Assembly (NCBI GenBank): GCA_902362975.1
Contig: CABIYO010000004.1
Coordinates: 69,265-99,258 of the forward strand
DNA length: 29,994 bases
Reading direction: 5' to 3'
DNA from: Caryophanales bacterium
GTDB lineage: Bacteria; Bacillota; Bacilli; Exiguobacteriales; Exiguobacteriaceae
Below are positions 7,201-16,134 of this stretch, one piece after another. The notes beneath the pieces were generated by a model. The model saw only the letters and a program-made list of their open reading frames with translations, was not told the origin of the DNA and made no database searches. A program made the translations under genes and the position numbers. How positions within the stretch are numbered: the stretch's first letter is position 1; every line of letters begins with the position of its first letter.

Positions 7201-8475
7201 TTATTCTACGTCATCAGACAATTGTTCGAGCTGTTCTTCGAGCAATTGGCGATCATCGAGATCGACCACCAATGCAAGCGATTGCTCGACTACACGTCGC
7301 GCATCTTGTCTACGACCTTCTTCTATCAACAGTGTAGCCCATTCCGTCACAAATGACACGTCCTCTTTCATCATCGGCTCAATTGAGGCATACAGACTGA
7401 CCGCTTCGTCATACGCTTCGAGTTCATATTTCGCCTTCGCCTTATACCATGTCATGAGCGGCGACGTCGTATGATCTTCGAGTGCATCGATGGTTTCGAG
7501 AACATCATCGAATTCTCCTGCTTCAAATAAAATTGACAAGAGCAATTCGGTCGCTTGTAACGACTCTGGATTTAACACGAGTGCCTCACGTAGTTCTTTA
7601 ATGGCACCGTCCCGATTTCCGAGTTTGAGAAGCAGCCTTGCTTTGACGTGACGCAGTTCATCATTATAATCGTCGCGCGTGATGCCTTGATCGACGATTT
7701 CAATGGCCTCTTCCGTTTGCCCGATTGCATCGAGTGCCTCGGTATAAGGCAAGTAGAGCGACGTGAAGTCTGGGTCCATCGCCTGAAGCTCTTTGAACTG
7801 CTTGATCGCAACTTCCTCACGTCCGATTCGATGAGCCGTCATCGCGTGACCGAAGACGGTGTTCAAATCGCGATGTGTGGCCCGCTCGTATTCCTCGAGC
7901 GCCTCTTCAAACGACCCGACCATCGTGAGGGCCTCCGCGTAATCCGCTTGATAGTCAATTTCAGCCGGCAACTTCATCTTCGGAAGTCGCGCATAAAGTG
8001 GAATGGCTTGTTCAAATGAACCGGTCGAGGCATACAACTCAGCCAATCCATAAATGAGTAAGGGTTCATCCGGATTTTTCTCGAGCGCCTCCATGAGTTT
8101 CTTCACTGCCACTTCATCCAATCCTTGTGATTGGTACAGGTCAGCGAGGAGGACGAGGCTCCTCACTTGCGTATCTGCGTCATCCGATTCGATTTTTTCA
8201 AGCACAGCAATCGCTTCCTCTTCACGGTCACTATCCAAATACGCTTCCGCCAAGGATAGGGCGACATTCGGGTCTCCCTCATAGTCGACGTATAGTTTTG
8301 AGAGAACGGCTGTCGCTCGGTCGGCAAGACCTAACTCTAAATAGAGGTCAGCGATAGCTAAACGGTCATCATCCGACCCTTCCTTCTCAAGTTCTTCTAA
8401 ATGCATGAGTGCATGTTCCGTCTCACCTGATTCAAGCATCTCGATTATATGTGTTATAGCTGATTCATCTAGCAT
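7201..8475 (-). CDS. ypiA: Tetratricopeptide repeat protein YpiA
   Basis: A 424-residue protein built almost wholly of TPR-like helical hairpins, for example DRLAIADLYLELGLADRATAV, PNVALSLAEAYLDSDREEEA and PLLIYGLAELYASTGSFEQA, from about residue 30 to the end. It is very acidic and has no signal peptide or membrane segment, so it is likely a cytoplasmic scaffold; the partner is unknown. Length is like B. subtilis YpiA, which also follows the aro genes. The ATG at 8475 has TAGGAGGACGAACC upstream. It is 29 bases after aroA in the same operon. Confidence 0.9.
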   Translation of the reverse strand: MLDESAITHIIEMLESGETEHALMHLEELEKEGSDDDRLAIADLYLELGLADRATAVLSKLYVDYEGDPNVALSLAEAYLDSDREEEAIAVLEKIESDDADTQVRSLVLLADLYQSQGLDEVAVKKLMEALEKNPDEPLLIYGLAELYASTGSFEQAIPLYARLPKMKLPAEIDYQADYAEALTMVGSFEEALEEYERATHRDLNTVFGHAMTAHRIGREEVAIKQFKELQAMDPDFTSLYLPYTEALDAIGQTEEAIEIVDQGITRDDYNDELRHVKARLLLKLGNRDGAIKELREALVLNPESLQATELLLSILFEAGEFDDVLETIDALEDHTTSPLMTWYKAKAKYELEAYDEAVSLYASIEPMMKEDVSFVTEWATLLIEEGRRQDARRVVEQSLALVVDLDDRQLLEEQLEQLSDDVE

Positions 8476-8504
8476 GGTTCGTCCTCCTAGGCTTCGGTTT
8501 GTCG

Positions 8505-9755
8505 TTATTCTAACTTACGTTGAACCCGTTGTAAATCTTCACGGAATCGAGGATAGCTGACATCGGATGCCTCAATCCCCTCGATGTGAACGGCTTCATC
8601 GGTCACGAGTGACGCAATCTGTAACATCATGGACAAGCGATGGTCTCCGTAAGTCGAGACGTCCCCTCCGTGAAGGCGACTCGGCTGGACGATGAATCCG
8701 TCCTCAGTGCCGACGATGTCCACACCTAATTTGCGTAGTTCTGAGACGACCACGTCAATCCTGTCGGTTTCTTTCACGCGCAGTTCCGCTGCGTCTTTTA
8801 CGATGGACGGTGAATTCGCCTGAGAGGCGACGAGTGCGAACAGTGGTAATTCATCAATCTGTGAAGGAATGAAATCCTTTTCGACGACCGTGCCGGATAA
8901 CTCACTCGTCGTGACCGTGACGTCCCCGACTCGTTCTTCACCGACCGATCGTTCGTTCGAAATGACGACATTCGCGCCCATCCGTTCGAGCGTACGTAAA
9001 AATCCGATCCGTGTCTCATTCAAACAGACGTCCGTCGTCGTAACCGAACTATTTGCCACTATGACCGCCCCTGCCCAGAAAAATGCAGCCGATGACGGGT
9101 CTGCTGGTACGTCGACCGTCGTCCCAGTCAACCGCGAAGGTTCGACACGTATGACGCGTTGCCCTTCTTCTTCTGAGATCGATAGCTCTGCGCCAAAAAG
9201 CGGTAACATCCGTTCGGTATGGTCACGGGACAACACAGGTTCCCGAACAATCGTTGTTCCCGAGGCACGTAAGCCGGCGAGGAGGACGGCCGACTTCACT
9301 TGGGCGCTCGCGACCGGTAACGTATAGTCAATCGATCGAAGCGTTGTCCCTTCGATGACCAGAGGCGCCATATCCCCGGTCACGTGTGCACCCATCTTTC
9401 GTAAAGGCTCGGTAACGCGGCGCATCGGACGTCTAGATAACGATTCATCGCCTACGAGCTCAAACGACCCGTTATAGCCGGACAAGAGGCCGATCAGTAG
9501 ACGCATCGTCGTACCTGAATTTCCACAGTCAAGCCGCGCCGAGCGCGGAGACTCGATGCCCTTAATGATTAGTTCGTCTTGCTGTTCTGTCACATCGGCT
9601 CCAAGTGATCGAATCACCTCGAGCGTCGATCGACAATCGGCACCGAGGAGCGGATTCCGCACGTGCGTCGTCCCGTTCGCCATCATCCCAAATAATAATG
9701 CCCGATGTGTGATAGATTTATCACTCGGTACACGGATAGAACCGTTTAAACTCAT
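8505..9755 (-). CDS. aroA: 3-phosphoshikimate 1-carboxyvinyltransferase (EPSP synthase)
   Basis: A 416-residue EPSP synthase (named aroE in B. subtilis), which joins shikimate-3-phosphate and phosphoenolpyruvate in the sixth step of the shikimate pathway. Family motifs are PSDKSITHRALLFG at the start, LDCGNSGTTMRL near residue 85, and KETDRIDVVVSELRKLG near residue 325. The start is set at ATG 9755, which overlaps the aroB stop by four bases (ATGA) and has GGTGGGAACG just upstream; an ATG four codons earlier has no room for a ribosome binding site. In B. subtilis about ten genes (aroH, trp, hisC, tyrA) separate aroB from this gene; here they overlap directly. Confidence 0.96.
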   Translation of the reverse strand: MSLNGSIRVPSDKSITHRALLFGMMANGTTHVRNPLLGADCRSTLEVIRSLGADVTEQQDELIIKGIESPRSARLDCGNSGTTMRLLIGLLSGYNGSFELVGDESLSRRPMRRVTEPLRKMGAHVTGDMAPLVIEGTTLRSIDYTLPVASAQVKSAVLLAGLRASGTTIVREPVLSRDHTERMLPLFGAELSISEEEGQRVIRVEPSRLTGTTVDVPADPSSAAFFWAGAVIVANSSVTTTDVCLNETRIGFLRTLERMGANVVISNERSVGEERVGDVTVTTSELSGTVVEKDFIPSQIDELPLFALVASQANSPSIVKDAAELRVKETDRIDVVVSELRKLGVDIVGTEDGFIVQPSRLHGGDVSTYGDHRLSMMLQIASLVTDEAVHIEGIEASDVSYPRFREDLQRVQRKLE

Positions 9756-10807
9756 CGTTCCCACCATCCTTTCATCTGTTCAAACGTCTGTTGAAGATGT
9801 TCGAGCTGTACCGACTCAACGGTGATCGTTTCACGAAGTAACACAAAACGAATTGCACCGTGACGGTTCTTTTTATCCCGAATCATTTTTTCGACATAGC
9901 GGTCGAATGGTTGCCAATCGATTGGCGTGACGTCATTTGAACGCATCCAATTGAACAATCGCTTCGCTCGAACTTCATCTCCTGACACGAGGAAAGCGAA
10001 CACCATCCCATGTAAAACTGCTTCCCCGTGTGGGATACGATAGGCTTCCACCGATTCAAGGGCATGACCGAACGTATGCCCGAAGTTGAGCCAAGCACGA
10101 ATGCCCTGTTCTCGCTCGTCCGTCTCAACAATGGCTTGTTTCACTCGAATCCCACGAGCAAGCCACGACACCCAATCCAACGGTTCGTTCTCGTCCAAGT
10201 CTAAAAACAAGTCGTCCTCGAAAGAAGATTCGAGGACGTAGCGTGATAAGTACGCATGTTTCAATAACTCACCGAGACCACTTCGCACTTCCTGGACGGA
10301 CAAGGTGTTCAGTCGAGTGACGTTGTAATAAACGCCTGATGGCTGATAGAACGAACCAATCGCATTTTTCGCAAGGGGGTGATTGACTGCCACTTTGCCC
10401 CCGACAGCCGAATCGTGAGCCAAAATCGTCGTCGGCACTTGTATGTATGGAACGCCTCGCATATAGACACTTGCTAAAAAGCCAGCCAAGTCGCCAATCA
10501 TCCCACCACCAAAGGCAACAATCAACGTCTGGCGGTCACATCCATGGCGCAACCCTTCTGCGACAAGCTGCTCGAGCTGAGATAGCGATTTCGACGCATC
10601 ACCTGCTTCGACGACGGACGAGACGACGTGAGGATGGGTCAGTTTTAACGTAGAACGGAACGACTCTCCGTAAAGAGACTCGACATGTGTATCCGTCACG
10701 ACCCATAGCATCGAATACCTTGACCAATCAACCGAATCGATCCAACGATCCTGATTGTCCAAGACGACGTCGTATGGGGATGATGCTGAGATTGAAATCG
10801 TTACCAT
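9752..10807 (-). CDS. aroB: 3-dehydroquinate synthase
   Basis: A 351-residue NAD-dependent, metal-dependent enzyme that converts DAHP into 3-dehydroquinate, the second shikimate step. Visible motifs are [20 protein letters not shown] (NAD and phosphate binding), [18 protein letters not shown], and the metal-ligand histidines in [12 protein letters not shown] and the earlier glutamate in [11 protein letters not shown]. The start ATG 10807 follows GGGAGGAGTTACGAGT and overlaps the end of aroC by 7 bases. The gene overlaps aroA by 4 bases at the other end, so aroC, aroB and aroA are tightly coupled. Confidence 0.97.
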   Translation of the reverse strand: MVTISISASSPYDVVLDNQDRWIDSVDWSRYSMLWVVTDTHVESLYGESFRSTLKLTHPHVVSSVVEAGDASKSLSQLEQLVAEGLRHGCDRQTLIVAFGGGMIGDLAGFLASVYMRGVPYIQVPTTILAHDSAVGGKVAVNHPLAKNAIGSFYQPSGVYYNVTRLNTLSVQEVRSGLGELLKHAYLSRYVLESSFEDDLFLDLDENEPLDWVSWLARGIRVKQAIVETDEREQGIRAWLNFGHTFGHALESVEAYRIPHGEAVLHGMVFAFLVSGDEVRAKRLFNWMRSNDVTPIDWQPFDRYVEKMIRDKKNRHGAIRFVLLRETITVESVQLEHLQQTFEQMKGWWER

Positions 10808-11964
10808 ACTCGTAACTCCTCCCGATACTCATCGACCCGATGTTTGATTCGTTCCATCGTGTCGTGCCCGAACGTCTCACACATTTCCTTCGCGATTTCA
10901 AATGCGATAACTGCCTCAACGACGAGTGACGCGGCAGGCACGGCGCACGAGTCGCTCCGCTCGATTTGAGCCAAAAATGCCTCTTTCGTATCAATATCGA
11001 CCGATTGCAATGGTTTATAGAGGGTTGGAATGGGTTTCATGACGGCTGAACAAAGGATTGGCATCCCGGTCGTCATGCCCCCTTCAAATCCACCGAGATG
11101 GTTACTGAGTCGCGTATATCCATCATTCCCGTAAGCGATTGGGTCCATCACTTCAGAGCCCGGACGGTATGCCATTTCAAACCCTTCACCGAATTCAACA
11201 CCCTTAAATGCATTGACACTCATGACCGCTTGTGCGATTTTCGCATCCAGCTTACGATCATACTGCACATACGAGCCAAGTCCCGGTACAACTCCATGTA
11301 CTTCTGTACACACGATCCCACCGATCGAGTCTCCATTTGCCTTGGCCTCATCGATGCGACGCATCATTCGCAAGGCGGCCGCTTCATCTAACGTACGTAC
11401 CGGAGAGGCATCGACGACCGCTTGGGCTTCTTGAAGCGAATCGAACGTACGTGACTCCGCTCGTTCCCCACCAATCACTTTGACATAACTAAAGAGGGAC
11501 ACCCCGACTTGTTGAAGGAGTTGCTTACAGAAAGCTCCGACCGCGACACGAGCCGCTGTTTCCCTTGCGCTCGAGCGCTCCAATACGTCACGTAAGTCTC
11601 GATGGTCATACTTCATCCCACCGACCAGGTCAGCATGTCCAGGTCTCGGCCGAGAGACGCGGCGTTTCACTTCGATGTCGCTTTCAATCGGTTCCGCCTG
11701 CATGACGTGTTTCCAATGCGTATGGTCTTTATTCTCAATCCAAAAAGTGATGGGTGCACCTGTGGTCACGCCATGTCGTATTCCCGAACGAACTTCTACT
11801 TGGTCTGACTCGATTTGCATGCGGCGCCCTCTTCCATAACCAGATTGACGTTTTTTTAACTCCGCATTGATTTGCGAAATATCGATCGCGAGTCCGGCTG
11901 GGGCCCCTTCAATGATGGCCGTCAGACCGGGACCATGTGATTCACCAGCTGTCAAATAACGCAT
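10801..11964 (-). CDS. aroC: Chorismate synthase
   Basis: A 387-residue FMN-dependent chorismate synthase (aroF in B. subtilis), which forms chorismate, the branch point for aromatic amino acids and for menaquinone. The N-terminus [20 protein letters not shown] and the internal [15 protein letters not shown] and [15 protein letters not shown] are the family signatures, with [16 protein letters not shown] further on. The ATG 11964 has AGGTGATCGG directly upstream. It lies 9 bases after cheR. Length is normal for the bacterial enzyme. Confidence 0.97.
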   Translation of the reverse strand: MRYLTAGESHGPGLTAIIEGAPAGLAIDISQINAELKKRQSGYGRGRRMQIESDQVEVRSGIRHGVTTGAPITFWIENKDHTHWKHVMQAEPIESDIEVKRRVSRPRPGHADLVGGMKYDHRDLRDVLERSSARETAARVAVGAFCKQLLQQVGVSLFSYVKVIGGERAESRTFDSLQEAQAVVDASPVRTLDEAAALRMMRRIDEAKANGDSIGGIVCTEVHGVVPGLGSYVQYDRKLDAKIAQAVMSVNAFKGVEFGEGFEMAYRPGSEVMDPIAYGNDGYTRLSNHLGGFEGGMTTGMPILCSAVMKPIPTLYKPLQSVDIDTKEAFLAQIERSDSCAVPAASLVVEAVIAFEIAKEMCETFGHDTMERIKHRVDEYREELRVW

Positions 11965-11973
11965 CCGATCACC

Positions 11974-12753
11974 TCATCCATCTATTTTTTCATAAAAGAA
12001 ACTTTGCTTCATTGCGTAGCCATAACGCTTCGGTTGGAAAATTTGTTCCGTTCCACCGACAAATAGTATCCCACCTGGACGTAACGCCCGTTGGAATGAC
12101 GTATACACCTTTTCTTTCGCTTCTTCAGTGAAGTAGATCAAGACATTTCGACAGACAATCAAATCAAAGTTACGTTCGTACACATCCGCTAACAAGTTAT
12201 GCTTCTTAAATGTCACGAGTTGCTTGATTTCATCTGAAATATAATAGTCGTCGCCACGACGGGTAAAGTAGCGCTTCTGAAACTCCTCCGGTAAATCGAT
12301 GAGTGCCCGCTCATGATACTTTCCTTGCTTCGCTTTTTCGATGACGACATCATCTAAGTCCGTGGCCATGATTGAAAATTGAGATGGGGCCAGATATTTC
12401 GATAACAACATGGCAAGTGAGTATGGCTCTTCTCCTGTTGAACAGGCAGCACTCCATACGCGAAGCTTCCCTTGACTCGAGCGAATCAGATGCGGGAGAA
12501 TGTCCTCTTCAAGCTGTTGCCAACGAATCGGGTTGCGATAAAATTCACTCACATTGATTGTCATCCGGTCGAGAAACTCCTCGTAAAGTTGACGATCTGT
12601 ATCCATCGCCTTCAAATACTCCAAAAATGATGCATACCCCTTCTTTTCACGTAGTGCGACCATACGGCGCTTCATCTGCGCCTCTTTATATAAGTTCAAG
12701 TCAATACCCGACTTGATATAAAACTTTTTTACAAAGATGGCATAATCATTCAT
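11974..12753 (-). CDS. cheR: Chemotaxis protein methyltransferase CheR
   Basis: A 259-residue SAM-dependent methyltransferase that methylates glutamates on chemoreceptors and adjusts adaptation. The N-terminal helical domain has LNLYKEAQMKRRM, and RMTINVSEFYRNP leads into the catalytic domain with VWSAACSTGEEPYSLAML, where the SAM site lies, and FDLIVCRNVLIYF. The start is set at ATG 12753, which gives MNDYAIFVKKFYIK, like other CheR proteins; a TTG six codons upstream is possible because GAGG lies in between and Shine-Dalgarno support is weak for either. No other chemotaxis genes are nearby. In B. subtilis cheR is also between ndk and the chorismate synthase gene, so the position is conserved. 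Confidence 0.94.
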   Translation of the reverse strand: MNDYAIFVKKFYIKSGIDLNLYKEAQMKRRMVALREKKGYASFLEYLKAMDTDRQLYEEFLDRMTINVSEFYRNPIRWQQLEEDILPHLIRSSQGKLRVWSAACSTGEEPYSLAMLLSKYLAPSQFSIMATDLDDVVIEKAKQGKYHERALIDLPEEFQKRYFTRRGDDYYISDEIKQLVTFKKHNLLADVYERNFDLIVCRNVLIYFTEEAKEKVYTSFQRALRPGGILFVGGTEQIFQPKRYGYAMKQSFFYEKIDG

Positions 12754-12820
12754 CACCAATTTCAACCTCAATTCTTTCTCATTTCCGCATTCTTCTGACC
12801 TCAGGCAATTTATAGGGAAT

Positions 12821-12848
12821 CAAAAAGGGACAGGTTTCCCCGTCCCTC
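12821..12848 (-). terminator. Intrinsic terminator of ndk
   Basis: On the minus strand AGGGACGGG, loop GAAA and CCTGTCCCT form a 9-bp stem with one G-T pair, followed by TTTTTG. It lies shortly after the ndk stop, so cheR needs its own promoter or read-through. Confidence 0.85.
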
Positions 12849-12854
12849 GAAAAG

Positions 12855-13274
12855 TCATGAAACGTGTGAAGCCACTTCAGCGAACCAAAGTGAGAGTTCA
12901 CGTTCCGCACTGTCCACACTATCAGAACCATGAATCACGTTTTGTGACATCGTCGATGCAAAATCACCGCGAATGGTTCCTGGTTGAGCATCTACCGGCT
13001 TCGTCTTCCCAATCATTAAACGAGAGACGGCCACGATGTCTTCCCCTTCCCATTCCATCGCAACGACAGGACCAGAAGTCAAAAACTCAACCAATTCACC
13101 AAAGAACGGCTTTTCTTTATGCTCTGCGTAGTGTGCCTCTGCGACCTCAACTGACGGTGTCACCATTTCGAGACGGTTCAACGTATATCCTTTGTTTTCG
13201 AAGCGTGAGAGGATTTCCCCAATCAATCCACGTTTTACCCCATCAGGTTTAACCATTAAAAATGTCTTTTCCAT
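12855..13274 (-). CDS. ndk: Nucleoside diphosphate kinase
   Basis: A 139-residue enzyme that transfers the gamma phosphate of ATP to nucleoside diphosphates through a phosphohistidine. Family features are [20 protein letters not shown], the GTIRGDF segment, and the active-site histidine in [16 protein letters not shown]. It is about ten residues shorter at the C-terminus than B. subtilis Ndk (149 residues), a common variant. The start is ATG 13274; the frame is open for 43 more codons upstream but that extension has no similarity to Ndk and a GGGGG-type ribosome site precedes 13274. The gap to hepT is 91 bases and holds an inverted repeat (13302-13329). Confidence 0.95.
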   Translation of the reverse strand: MEKTFLMVKPDGVKRGLIGEILSRFENKGYTLNRLEMVTPSVEVAEAHYAEHKEKPFFGELVEFLTSGPVVAMEWEGEDIVAVSRLMIGKTKPVDAQPGTIRGDFASTMSQNVIHGSDSVDSAERELSLWFAEVASHVS

Positions 13275-13365
13275 TCCCCAAATCCCCCTAAGTCTATAAA
13301 TGTGTACGATGTACGTATTTAGTGTACACGGTCCGGCACATTTTTGAAAGAGGTTACATAGGCGT

Positions 13366-14328
13366 TTACCATTTACGTTTCCCAATATATAGCGCAATTT
13401 CAATTAACGAACGCTTGTCTTGAACATCCGGCAAACCATCTAGTCGGCGGATGGCACGGTTGACGTAACGATCGATCGTCCGTTGACTGCGTTCTAACGT
13501 TCCGTTTCGTTGCACTTCCCGGACGAGAGATTTCGTCACTTCCGCATCCGTCGAGGCGTTCACTTGACGGAGACGTTCATAAAAGTCAGGGTCCTCAGAT
13601 GAATACAGGAGCGGTAACGTTTTATGACCGTGCTTCAAATCTTCCCCGACCGGCTTACCGAGTTGAAAACTCTTAGCCGTAAAATCGAGCAAGTCATCCG
13701 TCATTTGAAAAGCCATGCCGATGTCATATCCAAACAGGCTTAACTGCCTCACGACTTGTGGAGACGCTCCAGAGATGATGGCTCCTGCCGCACAACTCGT
13801 TTCAATCAACAGAGCGGTCTTTCGCGCAATCCGATCCAAATAGCGCTTCGGTGATTGTCCCCACTCGTATTGATCTTGGATTTGATTGATTTCACCGACA
13901 CAGATTCGTTCCATCGTATCTGCCATGATGCGCATCACTTCTGGTGAATCAATTTCGGATACGAGACGAATCGCTTCTCCGAATAACGTATTCCCTGTAT
14001 ACATCGCTACTGTTTCATCATACCGTTCCATCACGGTCGGTTTGCCACGACGGAGCATCGCGTCATCGATGACATCGTCATGCACGAGTGATGCCATATG
14101 AATCAACTCAAGACTTGAGGCAACTTTTATCAAACGGATATCTTTCGTCTCACCGAATCCGGCGCTCAGTAAGACGAAGGCGGGGCGGATGCGCTTGCCA
14201 CCGGCATCGAGTAGTTGACGCGATGCCGACTCAATGACAGGGTGGTCCATCCTGACTCGAGTAGATAAGAATTGATCGATTTGATCAATCTCCCGGTTCA
14301 TATGACGATAAAGTCGCTTCAAAGACAT
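13366..14328 (-). CDS. hepT: Heptaprenyl diphosphate synthase component II
   Basis: A 320-residue trans-prenyltransferase that extends farnesyl diphosphate to the C35 side chain of menaquinone-7, as the catalytic partner of HepS. The first aspartate-rich motif is in [17 protein letters not shown] (about residues 78-94) and the second in [12 protein letters not shown] (about 213-224); [12 protein letters not shown] near residue 43 binds the substrate diphosphate. ATG 14328 follows menG with a 3-base gap and has GTGGTGAATC, which includes the menG stop. It is the last of the hepS-menG-hepT trio, the same order as in B. subtilis. Confidence 0.96.
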   Translation of the reverse strand: MSLKRLYRHMNREIDQIDQFLSTRVRMDHPVIESASRQLLDAGGKRIRPAFVLLSAGFGETKDIRLIKVASSLELIHMASLVHDDVIDDAMLRRGKPTVMERYDETVAMYTGNTLFGEAIRLVSEIDSPEVMRIMADTMERICVGEINQIQDQYEWGQSPKRYLDRIARKTALLIETSCAAGAIISGASPQVVRQLSLFGYDIGMAFQMTDDLLDFTAKSFQLGKPVGEDLKHGHKTLPLLYSSEDPDFYERLRQVNASTDAEVTKSLVREVQRNGTLERSQRTIDRYVNRAIRRLDGLPDVQDKRSLIEIALYIGKRKW

Positions 14329-14331
14329 GAT

Positions 14332-15033
14332 TCACCACTTCTTTCCTAGATGCATGGCACATGCACCTCCGGAGAATGTCTTCACTTCGACTTGTTCAAA
14401 CCCGGCATCTTCGAACATCCGCTTGAGCGTCAAACGGTCTGGGAACTGATCGGTCGACTCCTGCAACCATTTATATTGGTCGTATGAACCGGCAAATACC
14501 TTACCGAAAAGCGGCATGACCGTTCCAAAGTAAAAACGATACAACTCTTTAAAGACCGGTGCTGTCGGTTGGCTCGTTTCAAGACAAACGACCGTCCCAC
14601 CCGGTTTCAAGACGCGGTGCATTTCACGCAAGACCGTCATGTAGTCTGGAACGTTTCGGAGTCCAAATCCGATTGTGACATAGTCAAAGGAGTTGTCACC
14701 AAACGGAAGAGCCATCGCATTTCCATGAAGCAATTCGATATTCGGCCAAGATTTGACCTTTTCCTCTCCCACTTTTAACATGTTCTCTGAAAAATCGAGT
14801 CCTTTCACAACACCCGTGTTGCCTGCAGCATCTGCCAATTGAATCGTCCAGTCAGCAGTCCCGCAACAAACGTCTAAACATTTAGCCCCCGGAAAGACGT
14901 TCATTTTTTTCATCGTTGTCCGTCGCCACCATTTATGAAGTCGGAAGCTGATAATCGAGTTCATCGTATCGTAGCTCGGAGAAATGGACTGAAATACTTC
15001 GTATACTTTTTGCTCTTTTTCTATCGGTTGCAA
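14332..15033 (-). CDS. menG: Demethylmenaquinone methyltransferase
   Basis: A 233-residue class I SAM-dependent methyltransferase of the UbiE/MenG family, which makes menaquinone from demethylmenaquinone in the last step of the pathway. Motif I is [15 protein letters not shown] near residues 53-67, followed by [19 protein letters not shown] and [13 protein letters not shown]. The start is a TTG at 15033, giving [19 protein letters not shown], which matches family N-termini, and it has AAGGATG upstream; an ATG at 15043 is in another frame. It lies 20 bases after hepS. Confidence 0.95.
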   Translation of the reverse strand: MQPIEKEQKVYEVFQSISPSYDTMNSIISFRLHKWWRRTTMKKMNVFPGAKCLDVCCGTADWTIQLADAAGNTGVVKGLDFSENMLKVGEEKVKSWPNIELLHGNAMALPFGDNSFDYVTIGFGLRNVPDYMTVLREMHRVLKPGGTVVCLETSQPTAPVFKELYRFYFGTVMPLFGKVFAGSYDQYKWLQESTDQFPDRLTLKRMFEDAGFEQVEVKTFSGGACAMHLGKKW

Positions 15034-15053
15034 CGCGTAACATCCTTTCCGTT

Positions 15054-15626
15054 CTAAGCGACCGCATGCGCGAGCAACGTCGTAAGTTGCTCTTTTTGGT
15101 CTTGTCTAAGCGCCGTCGCTTTCTTTTCAATCATTCGTTTCCCGCTCGTTGTCAAATAAGGTTGTTCAATCAGTTCGGAAAGTGTTTGAATCAGTCCGAC
15201 GTTCGCTTCGAGCCAAACGTTCATTGAAACGTTCTTTTCAAGCAATAAGGTGCACTTCGCCGCATTGACCCGCTGCACAGACTGACCGAATCGATCACTG
15301 TATGATGATGGAAAGTCCGTCAAGATTTTATAAAACTGAGCCGAAGCAAAGTCTCCGGCGAGCACTTTCAATTGGCGTGCCAAAGACCCGTTCGGGCTGC
15401 TGTTTACTTGATCGTGTAAATCAAGCGCTTGGTGTGCGAAATAGGTTGCCATCACGAGTTGTCGATGCTCAATCGATTCCAAATCAATCATCTCAACCAT
15501 CCAACGAAGCAATAACATGTCGACGGTTGGTACAACCTCGTGTTTCGTCAAATAGGGATGATTCATACGTGTTTCGATTTGACGAGCAAGGTCTGTGACA
15601 ACGAATTCATTTGTCAACTGTTCCAT
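15054..15626 (-). CDS. hepS: Heptaprenyl diphosphate synthase component I
   Basis: A 190-residue, mostly helical protein recognised as the small, non-catalytic subunit of heptaprenyl diphosphate synthase from its neighbours (menG, hepT) and from family-like segments such as [29 protein letters not shown] and [14 protein letters not shown]. The HepS subunit is thought to set product length and to be required for HepT activity. It is shorter than B. subtilis HepS (about 250 residues). The start ATG 15626 follows GAGGGGGGATAGC; the open frame extends 16 codons upstream across the promoter and is not used. Confidence 0.86.
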   Translation of the reverse strand: MEQLTNEFVVTDLARQIETRMNHPYLTKHEVVPTVDMLLLRWMVEMIDLESIEHRQLVMATYFAHQALDLHDQVNSSPNGSLARQLKVLAGDFASAQFYKILTDFPSSYSDRFGQSVQRVNAAKCTLLLEKNVSMNVWLEANVGLIQTLSELIEQPYLTTSGKRMIEKKATALRQDQKEQLTTLLAHAVA

Positions 15627-15664
15627 GCTATCCCCCCTCGTCCACTTCATTGTCATTCTGACAT

Positions 15665-15673
15665 AGTATAGCA
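15665..15673 (-). promoter_or_regulatory. Extended -10 promoter of hepS-menG-hepT
   Basis: The minus strand reads TGCTATACT (15673-15665), an extended -10 element, about 40 bases upstream of the hepS start. No good -35 is present at 17 bases. Position after the HU terminator supports a promoter here. Confidence 0.5.
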
Positions 15674-15713
15674 CATTTTTGTCACATTCACGTCATTCGA
15701 ACTCGCAAACCCA

Positions 15714-15740
15714 ACAAAAAAAGCCGCCTTTCGGCGACTT
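15714..15740 (-). terminator. Intrinsic terminator of the HU gene
   Basis: On the minus strand AAGTCGCC, loop GAAA, and GGCGGCTT form an 8-bp stem with one G-T pair, followed by TTTTTTTG. It begins 13 bases after the HU stop. Confidence 0.9.
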
Positions 15741-15752
15741 ATGTATTGCAGA

Positions 15753-16025
15753 TTACTTGACCGCATCCTTGAGCGCTTTACCCGCTTTAAATGCAGGAAC
15801 TTTGCTCGCTGGGATTTCGATATCTTCTTTTGTACGTGGATTACGACCTTTACGGGCAGCACGCTCACGAACTTCAAAAGTACCAAAACCGATCAATTGA
15901 ATTTTCTCACCGTTTTGGAGTGCTTCAGTGATTGATTCAAACGTAGCTTCTACGATTTTCGTTGCTTCTTTTTTAGAAACATCGGCTTTCTCAGTAACAG
16001 CTTGGATCAATTCAGTTTTGTTCAT
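15753..16025 (-). CDS. hbs: HU-type DNA-binding protein
   Basis: A 90-residue HU homologue, the main nucleoid protein of Bacillales. The family signature [18 protein letters not shown] (about residues 46-63) is the DNA-clasping arm, and [21 protein letters not shown] is the usual N-terminus. ATG 16025 is chosen over a GTG one codon earlier because it gives the standard 90-residue protein; AGGAGGTGAATCGTG precedes it. A strong promoter (16064-16092) and a terminator flank it, so it is a single-gene transcript. In B. subtilis spoIVA lies immediately upstream and mtrAB downstream of hbs; neither is here. Confidence 0.97.
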   Translation of the reverse strand: MNKTELIQAVTEKADVSKKEATKIVEATFESITEALQNGEKIQLIGFGTFEVRERAARKGRNPRTKEDIEIPASKVPAFKAGKALKDAVK

Positions 16026-16063
16026 CACGATTCACCTCCTCTCACAGGGAGTTTACGGGATTA

Positions 16064-16092
16064 ATCATATCGTACAAACGTTGATATGACAA
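16064..16092 (-). promoter_or_regulatory. hbs: Strong sigma-A promoter of the HU gene
   Basis: On the minus strand TTGTCA (16092-16087), a 17-base spacer and TATGAT (16069-16064) lie about 40 bases upstream of the start codon. Both boxes match the consensus at five of six positions, as expected for a highly expressed gene. Confidence 0.8.
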
Positions 16093-16134
16093 CATTTTTT
16101 GCATGATTTCGCGACATTCACTATCAAAACAGGT

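Noticed and set aside
8869..9327. 152-codon plus-strand frame within aroA
   Set aside because: It lies antisense to a well-conserved gene and reflects codon bias, with no start site or recognisable domain.
13275..13403. 43-codon N-terminal extension of Ndk
   Set aside because: The extension overlaps the end of hepT and has no similarity to Ndk.
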